From positions 2,646,001 through 2,710,000 of the forward strand of contig NZ_CP046907.1 in NCBI RefSeq assembly GCF_014083985.1: 64,000 nucleotides of DNA. Reading direction: 5' to 3'. The DNA comes from Streptomyces sp. SCUT-3. Its GTDB lineage: Bacteria > Actinomycetota > Actinomycetes > Streptomycetales > Streptomycetaceae. Shown here in pieces: positions 11,033-17,829 of this stretch; the first letter of the stretch is position 1, and each line of letters begins with the position of its first letter. Made by a program: the position numbers and the translations under genes. A model generated the notes under the pieces. It had not been told where the DNA came from. It did no database searches and was given only the letters and a program-made list of their open reading frames with translations.

Positions 11033-12639
11033 CCGGCCGGCACGGCCTGACCGGGACCGGGGCCCTCCTCCACCTCGCCGTGCGCCGGGACCGGGTGATG
11101 GTCCCGGCCTGGGTCCTGGTCATGACCCTCGTCGTCACCACCTCCGCGGCCTCCATCGGCTCCTACTACGACACCGTGGCCTCCCGCCTCGCACTGGCCG
11201 CGAGCATCGACACCAACACCTCGCTGCGCGCCCTGTACGGCCCGGTCCACGAGGCGAGCACCATCGGCGGCCTCACCGCCTGGCGCATGCTCACCTTCGG
11301 CGCCGCGCTGACCGGCCTGATGGGCCTGCTGCTGGTCGTGCGGCACACCCGGGACGAGGAGGAGACCGGGCGGCTGGAACTGGTCGGCTCCGGGGCGGTC
11401 GGCCGCCGGGCGCCGCTGACCGCCGCCCTGCTGACTGCGTTCGGCGCCTCGCTCGCCGTGGCGCTGTTCCTCGCGCTCGGGCTGGCGGTCCAGGGCGAGG
11501 AGGTGGCCGGCTCCCTCGCCCTGGGGCTGTCCTTCGCGGCCGCGGGGTGCCTGTTCGCCGCCGTCGGCGCGGTCGCCGCACAGCTCGCCACGACGGGGCG
11601 GGAGGCCCGCGGCATCGCCTCCGCGGTGCTGGGCATGAGCTTCCTGCTGCGCGCCGCGGGCGACGCGGCGGGCGAGAAGGGCCCCGGGTGGCTGGTGTGG
11701 CTGTCGCCCCTGGGCTGGGTGGAGAACCTGCGCCCGTTCGCGGACGAGCGGTGGTGGGTGCTGGCCCTGACGGGCGCGGCCGCCGCCGCCCTCGCGGGCA
11801 CCGCGTACGCCCTGGTGGCCCGCCGCGACCTGGACGCCGGGATGCTGCCCGCGCGGCCCGGCCCGGCCCGGGCGGGCGCCGGACTGTCCGGGCCGTTCGG
11901 CCTGGCCCGGCGCCTCCAGCGCGGCACGCTCGCAGGCTGGACCGCCGCCTACGCCGTGGCCGGCCTGGTGCTGGGCGCGACCGCGGAGGGCGCCGCCGAC
12001 CTGGTGGAGGAGAACCCGAAGGTCGCGGACGTGGTCCGCGAGATGGGCGGGCCGCAGAGCCTCACCGACGCCTTCCTCGCCGCCATGCTCGGGCTGCTCG
12101 GCATGGTCGCCGGGGCCTACGCCGTGCAGGCGGTGCTGCGGCTGCACGGCGAGGAGACCGGGGGCCGGGCGGACCCGGTGCTGGCCTGCGCGGTCGGCAG
12201 GCTGCGCTGGGCGGCCGGGCACCTGGTGTTCGCGGCCTTCGGCACGGTGGTGCTGATGCTGGTGGGCGGTGCCGCCATGGGCGCGGGGCACGGTGTCGTG
12301 GCCGGCGACATCACCGGCCGCGCCGTCTCCACGGCGGGTTCTGCGCTCGTCCAGCTGCCCGCGGTCTGGCTGGTCGGCGGGATCGCCCTGATGCTGTTCG
12401 GCCTGTGGCCGAGGATCTCGGCCGTCGGCTGGGGGCTGCTCACCGCGTTCGTGGTGATCGGCCTGTACGGACCGGTCCTGCACCTCGACCAGTGGGCCAT
12501 GGACCTGTCGCCGTTCACGCACCTGCCCAAGGTGCCCGGCGAGGAGGTGACCGCCGTCCCGCTGGCGGCACTGACCGCGCTCGGCACCGTGCTGGGCGCG
12601 GCCGGCCTGACCGGCCTGCGCCGCCGCGACCTCGGCTGA
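11029..12639 (+). CDS. ABC transporter permease (12-TM, fused type)
   Basis: A 536-residue integral membrane protein with about twelve hydrophobic segments arranged as two halves (residues about 20-260 and 300-536), the layout of the Streptomyces polyketide-antibiotic exporter permeases. [21 protein letters not shown] after the second segment is the conserved cytosolic loop of that family. It starts with GTG overlapping the ATPase stop and pairs with that protein to form the exporter. The next gene is convergent; two hairpins at 12715 and 12849 follow. Confidence 0.93.
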   Translation: MTGRHGLTGTGALLHLAVRRDRVMVPAWVLVMTLVVTTSAASIGSYYDTVASRLALAASIDTNTSLRALYGPVHEASTIGGLTAWRMLTFGAALTGLMGLLLVVRHTRDEEETGRLELVGSGAVGRRAPLTAALLTAFGASLAVALFLALGLAVQGEEVAGSLALGLSFAAAGCLFAAVGAVAAQLATTGREARGIASAVLGMSFLLRAAGDAAGEKGPGWLVWLSPLGWVENLRPFADERWWVLALTGAAAAALAGTAYALVARRDLDAGMLPARPGPARAGAGLSGPFGLARRLQRGTLAGWTAAYAVAGLVLGATAEGAADLVEENPKVADVVREMGGPQSLTDAFLAAMLGLLGMVAGAYAVQAVLRLHGEETGGRADPVLACAVGRLRWAAGHLVFAAFGTVVLMLVGGAAMGAGHGVVAGDITGRAVSTAGSALVQLPAVWLVGGIALMLFGLWPRISAVGWGLLTAFVVIGLYGPVLHLDQWAMDLSPFTHLPKVPGEEVTAVPLAALTALGTVLGAAGLTGLRRRDLG

Positions 12640-12714
12640 GGGCGGGGCCGCCCGCGGCAGGCAGGGCGGGCGACAGGCGGGGTGAGGCGGGCGGGCCGGG
12701 CGGCGCGGGCCGTC

Positions 12715-12788
12715 GGCGGCCGTCCGTGCGGGAGACCGGACCGGTGAGGGTTTTTGTCAGGTGGTCGGGTCTTGCACGGACGGCCGCC
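12715..12788. promoter_or_regulatory. Long two-tier stem-loop
   Basis: A perfect 15-bp inverted repeat (12715-12729 with 12774-12788) encloses a second 10-bp stem with one mismatch (12733-12742 with 12763-12772). The 20-nt terminal loop contains GGGTTTTTGTCAGG, which is unusually T-rich for this genome. It sits 75 nt past the permease stop and before a conventional terminator hairpin, so it is not needed merely to end transcription. It may be an RNA 3' structure, a small RNA or a palindromic DNA element. Confidence 0.6.
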
Positions 12789-12848
12789 CGTCTCCGTCCG
12801 GCTGCGTGCCGTGCACAGGGATCACGGGGCTGCCGGACGGGGTCCGTG

Positions 12849-12877
12849 GCACGTCCCACCGGAACGGTGGGACGTGC
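12849..12877. terminator. Bidirectional hairpin between convergent genes
   Basis: GCACGTCCCACC pairs perfectly with GGTGGGACGTGC around the loop GGAAC. It lies between the convergent ABC permease and aminotransferase genes and can serve both. The region 12640-12930 otherwise holds only the stem-loop at 12715. Confidence 0.8.
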
Positions 12878-12930
12878 GGGTACGGGGGCGCGCGGGGTGC
12901 GGGGGGGGCGCGGGGCGCGCGGGGTGCGGA

Positions 12931-14142
12931 TTACTGGCGGTAGCCGGCCAGGAAGCGGCCGATCCGGTGGATCGCCGCCTCCAGGTCGTCGGCGCGGGGC
13001 AGGGTGAGGATGCGGAAGTGGTCCGGCCGGTGCCAGTTGAAGCCGGTGCCCTGCACGACCTGGATCTTCTCCTGGAGGAGCAGGTCCAGCACGAACTTCT
13101 CGTCGTCGTGGATGCGGTGCACCGCCGGGTCCAGGCGCGGGAACGCGTACAGCGCGCCCTTCGGCTTCACGCAGCTCACGCCCGGGATCTCGTTGAGCAG
13201 CTTCCACGCCGTGTCCCGCTGCTCGTGCAGGCGGCCGCCGGGCAGGACCAGGTCCTCGATGCTCTGCCGGCCCCCGAGGGCCGCCTGCACCGCGTACTGC
13301 GCGGGCACGTTGGGGCACAGCCGCATCCCTGCAAGGGTGTTGAAGCCCTCCAGGTAGTTGCGGGCCCGCTCCTTGGGCCCGGAGACCACCATCCAGCCGG
13401 AGCGGTAGCCGGCCACCCGGTAGGACTTCGACAGGCCGCTGAAGGTGAGCACCAGCACGTCGTCCGCCAGCGAGGCCATGGGGTGGTGGACGGCGCCGTC
13501 GTACAGGATCCGGTCGTAGATCTCGTCGGCGAGGACCATCAGGTCGTGGCGGCGCGCCAGGTCGAGGATGCCCTCGAGGATCTCCTTCGGGTAGACGGCG
13601 CCGGTGGGGTTGTTCGGGTTGATCACCACGATCGCCCGGGTGCGGTCGGTGATCTTCCCCGCCATCTCGTCCAGGTCGGGGTACCAGTCGGCGGACTCGT
13701 CGCAGTGGTAGTGCACGGGGGTGCCGCCGGCCAGGGTGGTGGCCGCCGTCCACAGCGGGAAGTCGGGTGCGGGGATCAGCAGTTCGTCGCCGTCGTCGAC
13801 CAGTGCGGTCACCGCCATCGAGATCAGCTCGGAGGCGCCGTTGCCCAGGTACACGTCGTCGACGTCCACCTTGTGCACGCCGCGCCGCTCGTAGCTCTGC
13901 ACCACGGCGCGGCGGGCGGGCAGGATGCCGCGGGACTCGCTGTAGCCGTGGGCGGTCGACAGGTTGCGGATGATGTCCTGGACCAGCTCCTCCGGGGCCT
14001 CGAAGCCGAACAGCGCGGGATTCCCGGTGTTCAGCCGCAGCACGCTGTGCCCGGCCTCCTCGAGCGCGTCGGCGTGCTCGATCACCGGGCCCCGGATCTC
14101 GTAGCAGACCCCGGCGAGCTTGCTCGACTGCTTGAACTCCAT
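12931..14142 (-). CDS. Alanine-type aminotransferase (class I/II)
   Basis: A 403-residue fold-type I PLP enzyme resembling AlaA-type alanine aminotransferases. NPNNPTGAVYP and the PLP Lys in GLSKSYRVAGYRSGW (about residue 236) are the class signatures. The N-terminal MEFKQSSKLAGVCYEIRGP is characteristic of the actinobacterial group. It probably interconverts alanine/pyruvate and glutamate/2-oxoglutarate. The ATG at 14142 follows GGGGAGG. It is divergent from the HxlR regulator with 81 bp between the starts, a region filled with two inverted repeats, so control by that regulator is likely. Confidence 0.9.
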   Translation of the reverse strand: MEFKQSSKLAGVCYEIRGPVIEHADALEEAGHSVLRLNTGNPALFGFEAPEELVQDIIRNLSTAHGYSESRGILPARRAVVQSYERRGVHKVDVDDVYLGNGASELISMAVTALVDDGDELLIPAPDFPLWTAATTLAGGTPVHYHCDESADWYPDLDEMAGKITDRTRAIVVINPNNPTGAVYPKEILEGILDLARRHDLMVLADEIYDRILYDGAVHHPMASLADDVLVLTFSGLSKSYRVAGYRSGWMVVSGPKERARNYLEGFNTLAGMRLCPNVPAQYAVQAALGGRQSIEDLVLPGGRLHEQRDTAWKLLNEIPGVSCVKPKGALYAFPRLDPAVHRIHDDEKFVLDLLLQEKIQVVQGTGFNWHRPDHFRILTLPRADDLEAAIHRIGRFLAGYRQ

Positions 14143-14165
14143 GGACGGCCTCCCCTGGTGGATGC

Positions 14166-14182
14166 ACTTGGTTGTACCAAGT
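14166..14182. promoter_or_regulatory. Inverted repeat 1, candidate HxlR operator
   Basis: ACTTGG-TTGTA-CCAAGT is a perfect palindrome with a GTAC core, lying between the aminotransferase and HxlR starts. A third ACTTGG half-site follows at about 14187. Confidence 0.5.
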
Positions 14183-14193
14183 CTCCACTTGGA

Positions 14194-14218
14194 AAGTCCA
14201 ACCTGATGTGCTGGACTT
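14194..14218. promoter_or_regulatory. Inverted repeat 2, candidate HxlR operator
   Basis: AAGTCCA and TGGACTT are exact inverse complements separated by 11 nt, ending 5 nt before the HxlR start codon. Binding here would block transcription or initiation of the regulator itself, as expected for autoregulation. Confidence 0.45.
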
Positions 14219-14223
14219 ACGGT

Positions 14224-14874
14224 ATGCCGCGCCGAAGCTACGCCCAGTACTGCGCCGTCTCCCGGGCCCTCGACGCCCTCGGGGAGCGCTGGACCCTGCT
14301 GGTGGTCCGGGAACTGCTCACCGGTCCCCGCCGCTACACCGACCTGCACGCCGACCTGCCCGGGGTCAGCACCGACGTGCTCGCCTCCCGGCTGAAGGAG
14401 ATGGAGCGCGACGGCATCGTCGAACGCCGCAGGCTCGCCCCGCCCGGCGCCGCGTACGTCTACGAACTCACCGACCGGGGACGGGAGATCGCCCCCGCCC
14501 TGGCAGCCCTCGCCCGCTGGGGCGCGGCCGCACTCGGCGAACGCCGCCCCACCGACGCACTGCGCGGCCACTGGTTCGCCCTGCCCCTGATGCACCGCCT
14601 GGAGGAGCTGGCCGGCGGCGCGTCGGGGCTGCTCGAAGTCGCCCTGGACGAGGGCGCGTTCCGCATCCGCCTCGGCGCCGCCGGCGACAGCGCCGGCGGG
14701 GGCGCCGTCACCGGCGCCGCCGCCCTCGTCCCCGACGACGGTGCGAAGCCCGACGCCCGGCTGCTCCTGGACACCGCGTCCGCCGTCGCCCTGGCCACCG
14801 GCGACGCGCTCCCGTCCCCCGCCGCCGTCCACGGCGAGGGCCCTCTCGCCGACGCCCTGCGCTCCGCCGTCTGA
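14224..14874 (+). CDS. HxlR-family winged-helix regulator
   Basis: A 216-residue regulator. Residues 1-100 form the DUF24/HxlR winged helix (MPRRSYAQYCAVSRALDALG, GERWTLLVVRELLTGPRRYTDL, STDVLASRLKEMERDG). The C-terminal 110 residues form an extra domain resembling a small SCP2-like ligand pocket. The ATG at 14224 is preferred because the family begins MPRR; an in-frame ATG at 14206 is possible but lies inside the candidate operator. It is divergent from the aminotransferase and probably represses it, itself or both. Confidence 0.9.
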   Translation: MPRRSYAQYCAVSRALDALGERWTLLVVRELLTGPRRYTDLHADLPGVSTDVLASRLKEMERDGIVERRRLAPPGAAYVYELTDRGREIAPALAALARWGAAALGERRPTDALRGHWFALPLMHRLEELAGGASGLLEVALDEGAFRIRLGAAGDSAGGGAVTGAAALVPDDGAKPDARLLLDTASAVALATGDALPSPAAVHGEGPLADALRSAV

Positions 14875-14937
14875 CCCGGCCGGGCGCGCGGCGGGCCCGT
14901 CCGTCCCCCGCTCCCGGCCCGCCGTTCGCCCGTCCCG

Positions 14938-14976
14938 GGGACCGGTGTCAGGGACCGGTGTCAGGGACCGGTGTCA
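14938..14976. repeat. Three 13-bp tandem repeats in a promoter
   Basis: GGGACCGGTGTCA is repeated three times without spacer. The array ends 12 nt before a TAGCGT -10 box (14988-14993), so it covers the expected -35 position of the MmcQ-like gene. Confidence 0.8.
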
Positions 14977-14999
14977 GGGGTCGGGGCTAGCGTGGGCCC

Positions 15000-15356
15000 A
15001 TGATCGGTGCCGACGACGTCCGTCGTATCGCGCTCTCCCTCCCGGAGACGGTGGAGAAGGAGGCGTGGAGCATGCCCACCTTCCGGGTCGCCGGGAGGAT
15101 GTTCGTCACGGTCCCCGACGACGAGACGTCGTTCGCCGTGCGCTGTCCCAGGCACGAGCGGGAGGAGCTGATCGCGGCCGAGCCGGAGAAGTTCTGGGTG
15201 CCCCCGCACGAGGCCTCCTCGGCGTGGGTGCGGGTGCGGCTCGCCGCCCTGGAGGACCTGGACGAGCTCCGCGACATCCTCGTGGACTCCTGGCGCCAGG
15301 CCGCCCCCGACCGCCTCGCCGACACCGTCCCCGCCCCGGGTTCTTCGACGAGCTGA
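15000..15356 (+). CDS. MmcQ/YjbR family protein
   Basis: A 118-residue small alpha/beta protein of the MmcQ/YjbR (double wing) DNA-binding-like family: DDVRRIALSLPETVEKEAWSMPTFRVAGRMFVTV at the start and WVRVRLA with DELRDILVDSWRQAAP near the end are diagnostic. Its biochemical role is not known. The ATG at 15000 is 6 nt after TAGCGT, implying a leaderless message. It stands alone, with a 13-bp triple repeat upstream and the toxin-antitoxin island downstream on the other strand. Confidence 0.88.
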   Translation: MIGADDVRRIALSLPETVEKEAWSMPTFRVAGRMFVTVPDDETSFAVRCPRHEREELIAAEPEKFWVPPHEASSAWVRVRLAALEDLDELRDILVDSWRQAAPDRLADTVPAPGSSTS

Positions 15357-15545
15357 GCACGGGCCGCGCGGACCCTCGGCCCGGGCGGGCCGGCGGGTAC
15401 GGGGCCGTGGAACCGCCGGCATCACCACGACCGGGGACTCCGGGGGCCGGTTCGCTCGTCCGTCCGGCTTCACACCGCGACGGGCCCGCCACAGCTGCAC
15501 CCGTATCCGTGCCCGTCCGACCGAGGAGTCCCCGGGTCCCGGGGC

Positions 15546-15980
15546 CTACAGGTCGTCGGGAAGAAGCCGGAAGCTCTTGTGGGAGGTCAGGGGACGCATC
15601 GCGCGGAAATCCCGGCGGTCGAGGGAGAGCACCGCGTCCGTGCGGTATTCGGCCGCCAACACCACATTCACGCCGTCGGCGAGGTCCAGGTCCAGGCCGG
15701 AGTAACGCTGTTGCACGGAACACGCCGCGGCGAGGATCTCGTCGGTGATCTGCGGGAGGTGAAAGCGCGAGCGGCGGGCCTGGGCCAGGATGAAGGCGAT
15801 GATCGTGCTCCGGGCGGCAGACCCGAACCGGGCCTTCGCCATGTGATCGACCTCTGCGAGCACCAGCGGGGAGACGACGACCGTGCCCGCTTCACCGAGC
15901 AGGGCCCGGCAGGCCGCGCCCTCGGCCGCCCCCCGTTCGGAAGCAGCGATGATGCCCGACGTGTCGGCGATCAGGATCAC
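15546..15980 (-). CDS. vapC: PIN-domain toxin of a VapBC pair
   Basis: A 144-residue PIN-domain protein, predicted ribonuclease toxin. The metal-binding acidic residues are present: D6 in LIADTSG, the Glu in VLAEVDHM, the Asp in LDLADGVNVVLA and the Asp in LSLDRRDF. It overlaps the antitoxin by 4 nt (ATGA), the usual TA arrangement. Target RNA is unknown. The PIN acidic set looks intact, so unlike the neighbouring higB this toxin appears functional. Confidence 0.92.
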   Translation of the reverse strand: MILIADTSGIIAASERGAAEGAACRALLGEAGTVVVSPLVLAEVDHMAKARFGSAARSTIIAFILAQARRSRFHLPQITDEILAAACSVQQRYSGLDLDLADGVNVVLAAEYRTDAVLSLDRRDFRAMRPLTSHKSFRLLPDDL

Positions 15981-16216
15981 CGGACAGCCGCTCCGCGGAC
16001 GACCGCCTCGGTGACCTGCTCGCTGTCCGCCACCTCACCGGTCCCCTCGAACACCGGCCATTCCAGGGGGTCGTCCCAAACCCGGTTCGCCATGGCCGCC
16101 AGGTGGATGCCCTCACGGATTATCTCCGCCTCGGGGACTCCCCGGCGCCGGGCGGCCTCCTTGATGAGAGCGAGGTCCTCGGGGTCGGCGTAGACGTTCG
16201 TCCTCTTCATCGACAT
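15977..16216 (-). CDS. vapB: VapB-type ribbon-helix-helix antitoxin
   Basis: A 79-residue protein whose first 40 residues match a CopG/RHH fold (MKRTNVYADPEDLALIKEAA, then GVPEAEIIREGIH). The C-terminal half (EWPVFEGTGEVADSEQV) would wrap the PIN toxin. It is upstream of vapC and overlaps it by 4 nt. The ATG at 16216 lies 6 nt after TAGCGT, suggesting a leaderless message, and a 10-bp palindrome overlaps this -10 box, fitting autorepression by the VapBC complex. Confidence 0.9.
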   Translation of the reverse strand: MSMKRTNVYADPEDLALIKEAARRRGVPEAEIIREGIHLAAMANRVWDDPLEWPVFEGTGEVADSEQVTEAVVRGAAVR

Positions 16217-16222
16217 GTACCA

Positions 16223-16232
16223 ACGCTAGCGT
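16223..16232. promoter_or_regulatory. vapBC -10 box and candidate operator
   Basis: ACGCTAGCGT is a perfect palindrome containing the minus-strand -10 box TAGCGT. RHH antitoxins bind such short palindromes, so VapB binding would cover the promoter. Confidence 0.55.
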
Positions 16233-16250
16233 ATACACACCTTCGGAGGA

Positions 16251-16323
16251 GGCCCGGCCGGGCGGGGCGGCGGGCGGGTCAGTCCGTGACGAGGACGGCG
16301 TCGAGGGTGCGGGGGCCGTGGAC
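16251..16323. repeat. 73-bp direct repeat, copy A
   Basis: This segment is identical over all 73 bases to 17052-17124. It carries the last 45 nt of the lutC coding sequence plus 28 nt of downstream sequence, although lutC itself is 750 bp away. The offset between copies is 801 bp and the broken higBA module fills the space between. Confidence 0.93.
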
Positions 16324-16341
16324 ACCGTGCCCCCAGGGGCG

Positions 16342-16659
16342 TCAGGCCACGACCACGCGCACGCCGCCGAAATCGGCAACGATCTCCAACGTCCCCCCCA
16401 GCGCGGCGATGTACGCGGCGATCGTCCCGACCTCCGCCGTCGTCGTCCTGCCGCGTTCGATTGCCGACACCCGCTCCTGCCTCACCTGCATGCGCGCGGC
16501 CACGTCACTCTGTGTGAGGCCGAGCTGCTTGCGCATCTCGGCGAGGCGGTGGGCTCTGGCCTCGGCCACCATGCGCCGGGCTCCGGCCCGGATGTCGTCG
16601 AGGTCCTCCGAGTCGAAGATCTCGTGCTTGGCCTCGTCCCAGGAGTGAAAGGTCGTCAT
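16342..16659 (-). CDS. HigA-type XRE antitoxin
   Basis: A 105-residue protein with an N-terminal 35-residue helical part and an XRE helix-turn-helix at about residues 50-100 (RKQLGLTQSDVAARMQVRQERVSAIERG). The end, GTLEIVADFGGVRVVVA, is the usual HigA tail. It overlaps the truncated toxin by 4 nt (ATGA), toxin first, as in higBA operons. It looks intact and may still repress the operon. It ends 18 nt from copy A of the 73-bp repeat. Confidence 0.87.
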   Translation of the reverse strand: MTTFHSWDEAKHEIFDSEDLDDIRAGARRMVAEARAHRLAEMRKQLGLTQSDVAARMQVRQERVSAIERGRTTTAEVGTIAAYIAALGGTLEIVADFGGVRVVVA

Positions 16660-16925
16660 TTCCTCGTTCCCTTCTGCCTCTGCGCCAGATGGTCCAGCCA
16701 TTCGCCGTAGCGCGTCTCCGCCAGGGGAATCGCCCGGCGGTACCACTCCGTCCACTGTCCCGCCTTGTCCCCCGCCACGAGAAGAACCGCGCTGCGCTGA
16801 GGGTCGAAGGCGAAGAGAATCCGGATCTCGCTGTTTCCGCAGGACCCCGGTCTCAGCTCTTTGAGGTTGTGCAGCGCAGCCCCAGATGCCAGGGCACAAC
16901 AAGCCCCCTCGCAGTATGCACACAT
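16656..16925 (-). pseudogene. Truncated HigB/RelE-type toxin
   Basis: From HNLKELRPGS onward the frame matches HigB-like toxins (NSEIRILFAFDP, LLVAGDKAGQWTEWYRRAIPLAETRYGEWLDHL). The first half of the family, roughly 50 residues of N-terminal helices and strands, is missing; only about 20 unrelated, Cys-rich residues (MCAYCEGACCALASG) precede the match. The ATG at 16925 lies inside the operator-like palindrome, so promoter sequence seems to have been joined directly to mid-gene. An ATG-less extension to 16973 adds nothing recognisable. I infer an internal deletion that removed the toxin N-terminus. Confidence 0.75.
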
Positions 16926-16945
16926 ACTAGTACGCTCGCATACTG
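16912..16945. promoter_or_regulatory. Palindromic candidate operator of higBA
   Basis: CAGTATGC and GCATACTG are exact inverse complements 18 nt apart, with an ACTAGT palindrome between them. The region is A/T-rich for this genome. It fits a HigA operator and promoter, now overlapping the new toxin start. Confidence 0.55.
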
Positions 16946-17051
16946 AACTACGAAGGCTGAGCGCCCTGAGCAAAGATCACCCGAATGAGGGGTCCTGTGC
17001 TGTGGATGCCCGGGGACGAGTCCCGCGCCCCGGCACAGCCGGGTCGGACCG

Positions 17052-17124
17052 GGCCCGGCCGGGCGGGGCGGCGGGCGGGTCAGTCCGTGACGAGGACGGC
17101 GTCGAGGGTGCGGGGGCCGTGGAC
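17052..17124. repeat. 73-bp direct repeat, copy B (native lutC end)
   Basis: Identical to 16251-16323. Here the sequence is continuous with the rest of lutC, so this is taken as the native copy. Confidence 0.93.
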
Positions 17125-17829
17125 GCCCTCGACCCGGTTCAGCTCGATGTCGCTGGTGGCCGAGGGGCCGGAGATCCAGGTCAGCGGGCGGCGCGGGTCG
17201 AGCCGGGGCAGTGCCTGCGGGACGGAGGCGACGACCTGGCCGGGCACCCGGACCACGCAGACGTGGTGGTCGGGCACGAGGGTGAGCAGGCGGCGGCCCT
17301 GGCCGGGGCCGGCGTCCAGGACGATGGTGCCGGTCTCGGCGACGGCCAGCGCGCAGCCGGTGACGACGCTGTCGACGGCGTCCAGGCGGGCCGGGGTGAG
17401 GGTGCCGTCGTCCCGCAGCTGTGTGACGTCGGCTGCGGCGAGCCAGCCGTCGGGCAGGCCGGGCGGGACGACGACGGTGCGGGCTCCCCGGTCGGCCAGG
17501 AGGCGGGCGATCAGCGCGGGCAGGCCGGCGGCGGTGGTGCGGTGGACGCGGGCCCGGTAGTCGGCGAGGTTCTCGGCGAGCAGGCCGGCGACGGCCTCCG
17601 GGTCGTCGGGGACGTGGGCGCGCAGGTAGTCGCGGTCAATGGGGGCGGGGTTCTCGCGCTCCTCGGCGGGGACGTCGGAGAGCGCGGCCCGCACCCGGGC
17701 CAGGATGCGGTCGCGGGCGGCGGTGCCGGAGGCGGAGGCGCTGGAGGCGGCGGCACCGGTGGAGCGGCCGGGGGCGCCAGTGCCGGGTGCGGCGGGGCCG
17801 GTCGCGCCTGCGGGGGTGGCGGGGCTCAT
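17080..17829 (-). CDS. lutC: Lactate utilization protein C (LUD domain)
   Basis: A 249-residue LUD-domain protein, the third subunit of the LutABC L-lactate-oxidising complex. The domain starts at about residue 35 (AARDRILARVRAALSDV) and contains the typical DAVDSVVTGCALAVAETGTIVLDAG and LVPDHHVCVVRVPGQVVASV. The first 35 residues are Ala/Ser/Gly low complexity. It starts at 17829 overlapping the lutB stop by 4 nt. Its last 45 nt are duplicated 801 bp downstream. Confidence 0.93.
   Translation of the reverse strand: MSPATPAGATGPAAPGTGAPGRSTGAAASSASASGTAARDRILARVRAALSDVPAEERENPAPIDRDYLRAHVPDDPEAVAGLLAENLADYRARVHRTTAAGLPALIARLLADRGARTVVVPPGLPDGWLAAADVTQLRDDGTLTPARLDAVDSVVTGCALAVAETGTIVLDAGPGQGRRLLTLVPDHHVCVVRVPGQVVASVPQALPRLDPRRPLTWISGPSATSDIELNRVEGVHGPRTLDAVLVTD

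Noticed and set aside
15546-16216. vapBC as part of the repeat-flanked insertion
   Set aside because: It lies outside copy A of the repeat, so it was there before or came separately.
16251-17124. Prophage or insertion sequence between the 73-bp repeats
   Set aside because: The interval has no integrase, transposase or short terminal inverted repeats; only the TA remnants are present.
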